Source: Elusimicrobiaceae bacterium (GTDB lineage: Bacteria; Elusimicrobiota; Elusimicrobia; Elusimicrobiales; Elusimicrobiaceae). From it: a stretch of 7,028 nucleotides of DNA. Of this stretch, positions 1-4,877 are shown one piece after another. The translations under genes and the position numbers were made by a program. Each line of letters starts with the position of its first letter. Positions within the stretch are counted from its first letter, which is position 1. The notes under the pieces were generated by a model. That model was not told the origin of the DNA and did no database searches. It saw only the letters and a program-made list of their open reading frames with translations. The stretch spans positions 1 to 7,028 of the forward strand of contig JAGCKY010000174.1 of assembly GCA_017647245.1 (NCBI GenBank), read 5' to 3'.

Positions 1-879
1 ATTGATTGGGTACTGGGCGCGCTCGTGCACACACGCAAAGAAGTACAAGTCCCCGACATTACCCAAAAGCCCGTCACCACCGCGCTCAATGCGCTGGCCT
101 CTGTCAATTTAGCCCTCAAACAAGCAGGCGTGGAATATGCCGAAGGCATCCCCCCCGGCTCTGTGCTACGTCAAATTCCGTCGGCGGGCAGTACCGTGCG
201 CGAAGGCCGCATCATCCGCGTATGGATCAGCCAAGGCGATGAAATGGTATTTGTTCCGTCCGTCGTCGGATTGGATTTACGCGCCGCGCAAGTGGCTATC
301 CGTCAAGCAGGTTTGCAAGTAGACAAAGTAGAGCACGGTTATTCTTTGACCATGGAAAAGGGTCAAATCATTTCCCAAAAACCGGCCGCCGACAGTATGC
401 TCACGCGCGGTGACAAAATAAATTTAACCATTTCGGACGGGCAACCCCCTGCCAGCGTGGTACTTGTGCCGGATTTCCGCAATCAAAAACTGGCCGCCGC
501 TACCCTATGGGCCAGCACGCAGAACATTAATTTAATTGTAAAAGAGGATGAACAGTCGCCGTTCCCGTACGGAACGATTGCTTCGCAAACCCCCGCGGCC
601 GACAGCAGAATTGCACCTAATTCCAATTTAGAAATTGTGGTCAGCCGCCGCCCGGCTTCGGACGATGAAAAGATGTATCACTTACATTATGAATTGCCGC
701 AAGGCCGCAAAGATATGCGCATCCGTATCGTCATGGTAGACAATAACGGCGAGCGCGAAGTCATCAATGAAAATAAAGCCCCCGGCAGTAAGATAGATTT
801 GGAAATTCCGTACAGCGGAGCGGCCACCTTCCGCATTTTGTCTGATGGCATTCTGGTCAGGGAGCGCGAAATACAATGA
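1..879 (+). CDS. PASTA-repeat protein, 5' end outside window
   Basis: The frame is open from base 1, so the true start lies upstream; a GTG at 25 is only an internal valine codon. The visible 292 residues begin with a short hydrophobic stretch (IDWVLGALV) that may be the end of a membrane helix. Three PASTA domains follow at about 16-79, 83-147 and 155-216, each opening with a VPD/VPS-type motif and closing with the 'QxPxA(G/D)S...I.V..S' pattern. A C-terminal segment of about 65 residues (225-292), probably beta-rich, is one I cannot name. PASTA domains are known to bind peptidoglycan fragments or act as extracytoplasmic scaffolds. The missing N-terminus could be just a membrane anchor or a Ser/Thr kinase: pknB lies near rpe in Firmicutes, and stand-alone PASTA proteins lie near rpe in some Proteobacteria. 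The stop codon overlaps the rpe start by four bases (ATGA), suggesting translational coupling. Confidence 0.88.
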   Translation: MDWVLGALVHTRKEVQVPDITQKPVTTALNALASVNLALKQAGVEYAEGIPPGSVLRQIPSAGSTVREGRIIRVWISQGDEMVFVPSVVGLDLRAAQVAIRQAGLQVDKVEHGYSLTMEKGQIISQKPAADSMLTRGDKINLTISDGQPPASVVLVPDFRNQKLAAATLWASTQNINLIVKEDEQSPFPYGTIASQTPAADSRIAPNSNLEIVVSRRPASDDEKMYHLHYELPQGRKDMRIRIVMVDNNGEREVINENKAPGSKIDLEIPYSGAATFRILSDGILVREREIQ

Positions 880-1562
880 CTTCCCAAATAGCCCCCGGAA
901 ATGGTAGAATAATTGTTGCGCCTTCCATTCTGTCTGCTGATTTGTGGAAATTAGGCACGGAAGTGGAAATGGTGCGTCAGGCCGGGGCGGATTGGATTCA
1001 TGTGGACGTAATGGACGGACACTTTGTACCCAATTTAAGTTTTGGTCCGGCTACGGTAAAGAGTTTAAAAGGCCGCGCGCAACTGCCGTTAGATGTGCAT
1101 TTAATGGTAGAACGGCCGAGCAGATTTATAGAATCATTTGCCCAAGCGGGAGCGGATTTGCTCACCGTTCATATTGAAGCGACAGATGATGTAAACGAAG
1201 TTCTTTTAGCAATTAAAAAATTAGGCGTACGCACCGGGCTGTCCATTAAACCGGACACAGACCCTGCGCGCATTGCGCCTTTTTTGCCGCAACTGGATTT
1301 GGTGCTTGTTATGACGGTACAGCCGGGATTTGGTGGGCAAGGATTTTTGCCCAACAGTTCCGCACAAATCCAAGCCGTGCGCGAATTGATTACAAAAAGC
1401 GGCCGTGCTGTTTATTTGGAAGTGGACGGTGGCATTAATGCACAAACCGCGCGCGAAGCGGCGCAAGCCGGAGCCAATGTATTTGTCGCGGGTAATGCAA
1501 TTTTCGCCGCAGAAAATCCGGCTCGTGCCTTGGCAGATATTCGCCAAGCCGCACAGATTTAA
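876..1562 (+). CDS. rpe: ribulose-phosphate 3-epimerase
   Basis: This enzyme interconverts D-ribulose 5-phosphate and D-xylulose 5-phosphate in the cytosolic pentose phosphate pathway. The 228-residue protein is full length for this TIM-barrel family. Family signatures are all present: APSILSAD (15-22), HVDVMDGHFVPNLSFGP (42-58) with metal-site His42 and acid/base Asp44, DVHLM (73-77) with His75, the phosphate-loop motif MTVQPGFGGQ (146-155), and EVDGGI (182-187) with the second catalytic Asp184. AGNAIF replaces the more usual AGSAIF near the C-terminus. The ATG at 876 overlaps the upstream PASTA stop and has an AGGGAG-like ribosome site at 859-864. About 12 residues precede the usual family start, and no better in-frame start is visible. 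It is the second visible gene of the operon; rpsP follows after 37 bases. Confidence 0.97.
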   Translation: MTSQIAPGNGRIIVAPSILSADLWKLGTEVEMVRQAGADWIHVDVMDGHFVPNLSFGPATVKSLKGRAQLPLDVHLMVERPSRFIESFAQAGADLLTVHIEATDDVNEVLLAIKKLGVRTGLSIKPDTDPARIAPFLPQLDLVLVMTVQPGFGGQGFLPNSSAQIQAVRELITKSGRAVYLEVDGGINAQTAREAAQAGANVFVAGNAIFAAENPARALADIRQAAQI

Positions 1563-1565
1563 TAC

Positions 1566-1579
1566 CGCCCGAAAGGGCG
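1566..1579 (+). other. GAAA-tetraloop hairpin before rpsP
   Basis: A perfect 5-bp GC stem (CGCCC/GGGCG) closes a GAAA loop of the very stable GNRA class. It lies between the rpe stop and the rpsP ribosome site (AAGGAG at 1585-1590). No U-run follows, so it does not look like an intrinsic terminator. It could stabilise a processed 5' end or separate translation of rpe and rpsP; this is inference. A weaker 6-bp hairpin (1529-1534 with 1543-1548) lies just upstream in the end of rpe. Confidence 0.5.
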
Positions 1580-1599
1580 AACATAAGGAGAAGTAAAAA

Positions 1600-1854
1600 A
1601 TGGCAGTCGTCATTAGATTACAAAGAGTGGGCAAAAAAGCCCAAGCACAATACAGAGTCGTCGCGATTGAAAAGAAAACCGCCGTCGGTTCTGAAGCTAA
1701 AGAAGTGCTCGGTATTTATCATCCGACCAACAAAAACACCGCCGAACAAGTAAAATTAGACTTGACTCGCGTGCAATACTGGATGAAAAACGGAGCCAAG
1801 CCGTCTGAAACGGTAGCCAGCTTGATTAAAAAAGCCGAAGCCGCCGCTAAATAA
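1600..1854 (+). CDS. rpsP: 30S ribosomal protein S16
   Basis: S16 is a small-subunit ribosomal protein that binds 16S rRNA and helps assembly of the body of the 30S particle. The 84-residue product has normal family length. It shows the N-terminal beta-strand signature (VVIRLQRVGKK, then YRVVAIE), the central LGIYHPTNK segment, and the C-terminal GAKPSETVASLIKKA motif typical of the family. It ends in a short Ala/Lys stretch. The start is supported by a strong Shine-Dalgarno sequence, AAGGAG at 1585-1590, nine bases before the ATG. It heads the rpsP-khpA-trmD-rplS block and is separated from khpA by only five bases. No convincing promoter is visible in the 37-base gap after rpe, so it is probably read from an upstream promoter. 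Confidence 0.98.
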   Translation: MAVVIRLQRVGKKAQAQYRVVAIEKKTAVGSEAKEVLGIYHPTNKNTAEQVKLDLTRVQYWMKNGAKPSETVASLIKKAEAAAK

Positions 1855-1859
1855 ATGTT

Positions 1860-2090
1860 ATGAAAGAGTTAGCCACTATCCTTCTCAAATCCCTCTCCGC
1901 TAACCCGGACAATGTGGTGGTAGAAGAAAAAGTTGAGAATAACAAAATTTACCTGACGACCCGCGTGTCTGCAGAAGACAAAGGCAAGGTCATCGGAAAA
2001 GACGGCTGCATTATCAAGGCCGTGCGCACGGTGCTCAGCGCCGCGGCGGCCAAGAAAGATGTAAAAGTAACATTAAAGCTGGAAGATTAA
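1860..2090 (+). CDS. khpA: KH-domain RNA-binding protein KhpA (YlqC-like)
   Basis: A 76-residue single KH-domain protein. The RNA-binding GXXG loop is GKDG, in the segment GKVIGKDGCIIKAVR (about 42-56), followed by a basic helix. KhpA proteins bind RNA, often as a partner of KhpB/Jag, and in Firmicutes are linked to cell elongation and sRNA handling; the role here is inferred from the family. The position between rpsP and trmD is the classic one. No Shine-Dalgarno sequence precedes the ATG. The rpsP stop is only five bases upstream, so ribosomes finishing rpsP probably re-initiate here. Its stop codon shares one base with the trmD start (TAATG). In the canonical operon rimM would follow, but there is no room for it. 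Confidence 0.94.
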   Translation: MKELATILLKSLSANPDNVVVEEKVENNKIYLTTRVSAEDKGKVIGKDGCIIKAVRTVLSAAAAKKDVKVTLKLED

Positions 2091-2836
2091 TGCTCAAAGT
2101 AGATGTCGTGAGTGCGTTCCCGGATATGCTCACTGTGCCGTTAGGCCAAAGCATTGTGGGACGGGCGCAAAAAGCCGGAGTATTGAAGTTAGCGGTAACC
2201 AACCCGCGCGATTTTACCGACGATAAGCACCACACACTTGATGACAGACCCTATGGCGGCGGACCCGGAATGCTGATGAAAGCCGAGCCGCTGTACAGAG
2301 CAATCAAAAAGCTACGCAAAAAAAATTCGGTTGTGATTTTAACCAGTCCGCGCGGACAGACGTTCTCGCAGACCTTGGCTAAAAAATTAGCTAAAAAGAA
2401 ACACCTGATTTTCGTTTGCGGGCATTATGAGGGGATAGACGAGCGCGTATATCCCGAGATGGACTTAGAAGTATCGCTGGGAGATTTTATTTTGACCGGC
2501 GGTGAGCTGGCCGCAGCAGTGATGATAGATGCAATCACACGGCTTGTGCCCGGAACTTTTAAGAAAGAAGATGTGACGGTTTCTGAGTCTTTTGAAGAAG
2601 GTTTGTTGGAAGCCCCGCAATACACCCGGCCCGAAGTGTGGCGAGGCAAAAAAGTGCCGCAAATACTTTTAAGCGGCCACCACAAACAGATGCAAGAGTG
2701 GAAACACGAGCAAGCGCTCAAATTGACAAAAAAGTATAGACCCGATTTGCTAACAACCTCTCAGGCAAAAAAGGCCGCAACGAAAAAAGCAGTAAAAAAA
2801 GTTGCCAAAAAAGCAACGAAGAAAAAAACGAAATGA
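2090..2836 (+). CDS. trmD: tRNA (guanine-N1-)-methyltransferase TrmD with Lys/Ala-rich tail
   Basis: TrmD methylates N1 of G37 in tRNAs using S-adenosylmethionine, preventing +1 frameshifting. The 248-residue protein shows the SPOUT trefoil-knot signatures: [13 protein letters not shown] (51-63), the LTSPRGQ loop (84-90), [11 protein letters not shown] (110-120), and [13 protein letters not shown] (129-141), plus [10 protein letters not shown] (175-184). Arg151 aligns with the important Arg154 of E. coli. The residue aligning with catalytic Asp169 is Glu166 (in the SESF segment, versus EDSF in E. coli). The normal C-terminal helix is replaced from about residue 222 by a 27-residue tail of Lys, Ala and Thr resembling histone H1 or AlgP tails, and similar to the tail on Lon in this window. 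The start overlaps the khpA stop by one base, indicating coupling. The tail is probably a disordered nucleic-acid-binding extension (inference). Confidence 0.97.
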   Translation: MLKVDVVSAFPDMLTVPLGQSIVGRAQKAGVLKLAVTNPRDFTDDKHHTLDDRPYGGGPGMLMKAEPLYRAIKKLRKKNSVVILTSPRGQTFSQTLAKKLAKKKHLIFVCGHYEGIDERVYPEMDLEVSLGDFILTGGELAAAVMIDAITRLVPGTFKKEDVTVSESFEEGLLEAPQYTRPEVWRGKKVPQILLSGHHKQMQEWKHEQALKLTKKYRPDLLTTSQAKKAATKKAVKKVAKKATKKKTK

Positions 2837-2842
2837 TTTTTC

Positions 2843-2848
2843 GGAGGA
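2843..2848 (+). promoter_or_regulatory. Shine-Dalgarno site fixing the rplS start
   Basis: GGAGGA lies ten bases before the ATG at 2859 and just after the trmD stop. It decides between that ATG and an upstream in-frame ATG at 2802, which lies inside the trmD tail, lacks a ribosome site and would add 19 residues not typical of L19. Confidence 0.85.
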
Positions 2849-2858
2849 AGTAAAAGTT

Positions 2859-3260
2859 ATGAACATTAACGAAATTAAACACAATCTGAAAAGCAATGTG
2901 CCGTCCTTTCAATCCGGCGACACAGTGCGTGTCAAAGTAAAAGTAGTAGAAGGCGAAAACGAACGCGTGCAGGCTTTTGACGGCGTAGTCATCGCCCGCA
3001 AAGGCAGCGGCATCAGCGAAACCTTTACCGTACGCAAAATTTCCTTTGGCGTGGGTGTGGAACGTATTTTTCCGATTCACTCCCCCCGCGTGGAAAGCAT
3101 TGAGGTATTAAAACACGGTAAAGTACGCCGCGCGAAACTGAACTACTTAAAGAAACTATCCGGCAAAGCTGCCCGCTTGCAGGAAGTGAAAAAAGAAACC
3201 GCTGAAGGCGCTGAAGCGGCTGTAGAAGCTGCTCCCGCCGCCGAAGCTGAGGCCAAATAA
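2859..3260 (+). CDS. rplS: 50S ribosomal protein L19 with acidic C-terminal tail
   Basis: L19 is a large-subunit ribosomal protein located at the 30S-50S interface. The 133-residue product contains the full family core: [16 protein letters not shown] (17-32), the [12 protein letters not shown] segment (38-49), [14 protein letters not shown] (56-69), [13 protein letters not shown] (71-83), and [19 protein letters not shown] (88-106). A normal L19 ends near residue 110-115. Here about 20 extra residues (113-133) follow, composed almost wholly of Glu and Ala. The start at 2859 is chosen for its strong Shine-Dalgarno sequence and its match to the family N-terminus. It is the last gene of the operon, 22 bases after trmD, and is followed by a strong terminator at 3302-3329. 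Confidence 0.97.
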   Translation: MNINEIKHNLKSNVPSFQSGDTVRVKVKVVEGENERVQAFDGVVIARKGSGISETFTVRKISFGVGVERIFPIHSPRVESIEVLKHGKVRRAKLNYLKKLSGKAARLQEVKKETAEGAEAAVEAAPAAEAEAK

Positions 3261-3301
3261 CACAGGCCTATTCGGGCCAAGGATTATTTCCTCCAACTTA
3301 A

Positions 3302-3329
3302 AAAACCCTTCGCAACTGCGAGGGGTTTT
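3302..3329. terminator. bidirectional intrinsic terminator between rplS and pilin gene
   Basis: A 13-bp inverted repeat (3302-3314 with 3317-3329, one G-U pair) begins with AAAACCC and ends with GGGTTTT. A GC-rich core and T-runs are therefore present in both directions. It lies 41 bases after the rplS stop and one base past the end of the convergent pilin gene. It should end both transcripts. Confidence 0.9.
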
Positions 3330-3330
3330 G

Positions 3331-3828
3331 TTACGGCAACATATAAAAGGAATTCGCCCCTTTACTATGTTCTGTTGAAAATATACCGCCAATAGATTTA
3401 CACAAATTGTGCCCATAGTGTGCTGTTTCTTGGCTAACTAATACACGGCAATAATACTTATCTTCCCCCCAATAGTATACCAATAATACTTTAGGCATCT
3501 TAGTAAAATCTGCTCCTGCGTACCCGTCTACATCTAAATTGTAAGAAATACCGTTTGGAACATCTATCCTTGAATTTTCAATACCTTCCTCTACTTTATA
3601 CTCTATCACAGGAAAATCTATATCCAATTCCGTAAAATCATACGGATAGGTGCCATTTGCTAAATAATAAGAATCTATCGCCGTACGAATCGCCCTCAAG
3701 CCGACAAGCCCCTCTACCAAACGTGCTTTTTGTACTGCGCGCTCATACTGCGGCAGGGCAATCGCTGCCAAAATGCCGATAATTAACACAACGACTAACA
3801 ACTCAATAAGCGTAAATGCTTTTTTCAT
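3331..3828 (-). CDS. type IV pilin-like protein (prepilin, PilE/PulG family)
   Basis: A 165-residue prepilin. A very short basic leader (MKKA) is followed by the class III signal FTLIELLVVVLIIGILAAIA, with the conserved Glu at position 5 of the mature protein (Glu9). A prepilin peptidase should cut before Phe5. The residue before the cut is Ala rather than the usual Gly. The long N-terminal helix runs to about residue 57 (KARLVEGLVGLRAIRTAID), followed by a YLANGTYP segment and a probable beta-sheet head. Cys127 and Cys143 could form the C-terminal disulfide loop seen in pilins. It may be a major pilin, a minor pilin or a pseudopilin of a secretion or uptake machine; no assembly genes (ATPase, platform protein, peptidase) are nearby. 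The start has a ribosome site (AGAGGA, reverse complement of 3835-3840). The gene is more AT-rich than the ribosomal operon, and its product closely resembles Elusimicrobiota pilins as I recall them. Confidence 0.93.
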   Translation of the reverse strand: MKKAFTLIELLVVVLIIGILAAIALPQYERAVQKARLVEGLVGLRAIRTAIDSYYLANGTYPYDFTELDIDFPVIEYKVEEGIENSRIDVPNGISYNLDVDGYAGADFTKMPKVLLVYYWGEDKYYCRVLVSQETAHYGHNLCKSIGGIFSTEHSKGANSFYMLP

Positions 3829-3850
3829 AAAATATCCTCTCTTTTTTTGT

Positions 3851-3948
3851 CGTCATCCCGGACATGGATCCGGGATCTAGCGTTGTTCATAAAGGAAAAA
3901 CAACCCCTATAAACGTCCCTGGATTGCGGGTCCACGCCCGCAATGACG
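3851..3948. repeat. palindromic repeat element A (three-arm)
   Basis: Outer termini CGTCAT (3851-3856) and ATGACG (3943-3948) are reverse complements. Inside are two perfect 8-bp hairpins with 6-base loops: ATCCCGGA/TCCGGGAT (3855-3862 with 3869-3876) and ATTGCGGG/CCCGCAAT (3923-3930 with 3937-3944). A weaker central hairpin, GTTGTT/AACAAC (3882-3887 with 3899-3904), lies between them. The whole folds as a cloverleaf-like unit of 98 bases. The ends resemble GTCATCCCGG...-type and GCAATGACGG-type dispersed palindromes known from several bacterial genomes (from memory). It has no coding potential and no clear target duplication. It lies 10 bases from the pilin ribosome site, probably within the pilin leader RNA. 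Confidence 0.75.
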
Positions 3949-3971
3949 GACATGAAATTAACCGTCCAATT

Positions 3972-3999
3972 ATTATATCATACCAAAAAAAAAAAACAA
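3972..3999 (-). promoter_or_regulatory. candidate sigma70-type promoter for pilin gene
   Basis: On the minus strand a perfect extended -10, TGATATAAT, has its TATAAT at 3977 down to 3972. A weak -35, TTGTTT (3999 to 3994), is spaced 16 bases away. A better hexamer, TTGACT (4004 to 3999), is 21 bases away, which is too far for normal spacing. A T-run fills the spacer. Initiation would fall near 3965, giving a leader of about 137 bases that contains repeat element A. Confidence 0.55.
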
Positions 4000-4056
4000 G
4001 TCAAGGGGTATTTTTACGACGAAAAACACCTATCAAAAAACACCGCACAAAAAATA

Positions 4057-4146
4057 AATGTCATCCTGAGGTGTCGCTGCTCAGGATCTCCTCCTTTAAT
4101 TTTTCTAAGGTTGAGATCCCGGACAACAACCTTCCGGGATGACATT
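4057..4146. repeat. palindromic repeat element B (three-arm)
   Basis: The termini AATGTCATCC (4057-4066) and GGATGACATT (4137-4146) form a perfect 10-bp inverted repeat. Two internal perfect 8-bp hairpins have 9-base loops: ATCCTGAG/CTCAGGAT (4063-4070 with 4080-4087) and ATCCCGGA/TCCGGGAT (4116-4123 with 4133-4140). A central arm pairs CTC and CCTT (4088-4096) with AAGG and GAG (4107-4115). The plan matches element A, and one arm stem is identical to an arm of A, so both belong to one family. This element lies between the two divergent promoters and probably in neither transcript. It has no coding potential. Confidence 0.75.
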
Positions 4147-4151
4147 CTTAA

Positions 4152-4189
4152 TAGGTCCAAAGGCCTATATAGCCCTAGGTCTAAAGGCC
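4152..4189 (+). repeat. 14-base direct repeat upstream of promoter
   Basis: TAGGTCCAAAGGCC (4152-4165) recurs as TAGGTCTAAAGGCC (4176-4189), with 13 of 14 bases identical and a 24-base period. The palindrome CTATATAG (4165-4172) lies between them. The second copy ends two bases before the -35 of the downstream promoter, a position suited to a regulator site. This could also be chance. Confidence 0.5.
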
Positions 4190-4190
4190 C

Positions 4191-4219
4191 TTGTTCTTAT
4201 TTATATCCCCATATATACT
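4191..4219 (+). promoter_or_regulatory. candidate sigma70-type promoter for exported protein gene
   Basis: A -35 element TTGTTC (4191-4196) and a -10 element TATACT (4214-4219) are separated by exactly 17 bases. Initiation near 4226 would give a leader of about 37 bases. The ribosome site AGGAG (4252-4256) lies six bases before the ATG at 4263. Confidence 0.6.
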
Positions 4220-4262
4220 AAGAGTATCAGCAGTCAAACTATAGGGGAAATAGGAGAAATAT

Positions 4263-4823
4263 ATGTTTAAGAAAACAATAGCCGTACTCATTGCTTGTTG
4301 TGCCTTAGGCCAATTAGCATTTGCACAAACGGAGCAACCCTCTTTAAAACAAGTACAAGTACAGGCAAGAGCCGATATGGAACTTGCTCGCGCAAAATAT
4401 AGTGAACAAATCCAAGCTGCGCAAGTTTTCGCTGTCAGAGCGAAACAATGGCACGCTTTGAGAAATAAGTTAATCAAAAAGATAGAATTCGTTACGGCTG
4501 CTGAAAATCAACAAATACCCGTTGTAGTTGTGGATGATAAAAAACAAGCTCGGACAATAGCAATTCGCATTGTGGATGACTTTGATTTGTTTCTTAATGC
4601 AAGTGCGGAAGAAATTGCACTCTTGGAAAAAGATGAGTCGCAGGTATGCAGACAAGCTATATACGAAATGGCTGCTCTCTTTCATGAGGCAGTAGCGGAA
4701 TTAATCCAACAAGATCAACCGAATATAGCATTGCTTCAAAAGGTTATCAAACAAGAATTGCAGAAGAAGTCATTAAAAAAAACTATTACAAAACCTTCTA
4801 GTGTTTGGGCCCGCCAAATCTAA
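4263..4823 (+). CDS. exported protein of unknown function
   Basis: I do not recognise this 186-residue protein. It has a clear Sec signal: basic MFKK, then a hydrophobic core, with a likely signal peptidase I site after AFA (residue 21). An alternative lipobox-like LIAC ending at Cys12 is possible, but the hydrophobic stretch before it is short. The mature part looks strongly helical and coiled-coil-like at 28-75 (many Ala, Gln, Lys, Glu), has a beta-like patch IPVVVVDD (85-92), and ends with helices and a basic C-terminus. Apart from the signal region it has one cysteine (129). It is probably periplasmic or envelope-associated. It has its own promoter, a good ribosome site and a downstream terminator. 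It is divergent from the pilin gene and also AT-rich. A link with pilus function is only suggested by position. Confidence 0.85.
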   Translation: MFKKTIAVLIACCALGQLAFAQTEQPSLKQVQVQARADMELARAKYSEQIQAAQVFAVRAKQWHALRNKLIKKIEFVTAAENQQIPVVVVDDKKQARTIAIRIVDDFDLFLNASAEEIALLEKDESQVCRQAIYEMAALFHEAVAELIQQDQPNIALLQKVIKQELQKKSLKKTITKPSSVWARQI

Positions 4824-4834
4824 CATATAACAGT

Positions 4835-4864
4835 AAAAATCCCGGGTAAATACCCGGGATTTTT
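4835..4864. terminator. bidirectional intrinsic terminator between exported-protein gene and lon
   Basis: A perfect 14-bp inverted repeat (4835-4848 with 4851-4864) has A-runs on the left, T-runs on the right and a CCCGGG core. It lies 11 bases after the plus-strand stop and 13 bases beyond the lon stop. It should terminate both convergent transcripts. Its ATCCCGG/CCGGGAT stem is shared with arms of the intergenic repeats. Confidence 0.92.
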
Positions 4865-4877
4865 ATTACTTAAATAC

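Larger units (their letters stand above)
3829..4262. other. 434-base divergent intergenic region
   Basis: This region separates the minus-strand pilin gene from the plus-strand exported-protein gene. It holds two palindromic repeats (3851-3948 and 4057-4146), a candidate pilin promoter (3972-3999), a short direct repeat (4152-4189) and a candidate plus-strand promoter (4191-4219). It also has a 12-base A-run at 3985-3996. The remaining AT-rich parts (about 4005-4056) show nothing else I can name. Two plus-strand open frames of about 92 codons cross the repeats but look like chance. Confidence 0.8.

Noticed and set aside
1530..1563. Possible promoter for rpsP (TTGGCA with TTTAAT)
   Set aside because: The spacing is 22 bases and no acceptable -10 exists at 16-18 bases; the TTGGC is also part of a local inverted repeat.
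2802..2858. Upstream in-frame ATG giving L19 a 19-residue N-terminal extension
   Set aside because: It lies within the trmD tail, lacks a ribosome site, and the ATG at 2859 has a strong GGAGGA and matches the family start.
3851..3948. tRNA-like gene suggested by the cloverleaf-like fold
   Set aside because: There is no acceptor stem of seven pairs, no T-loop GTTCRA box in place and no anticodon arm; the fold comes from palindromic repeat structure.
3851..4146. CRISPR-like array
   Set aside because: Only two imperfect palindromic units are present, without equal spacers or cas genes.
3864..4221. Two overlapping plus-strand open frames of 92 codons in the intergenic region
   Set aside because: They run across palindromic repeats and A-runs, have unnatural composition and lack ribosome sites; they are chance frames.
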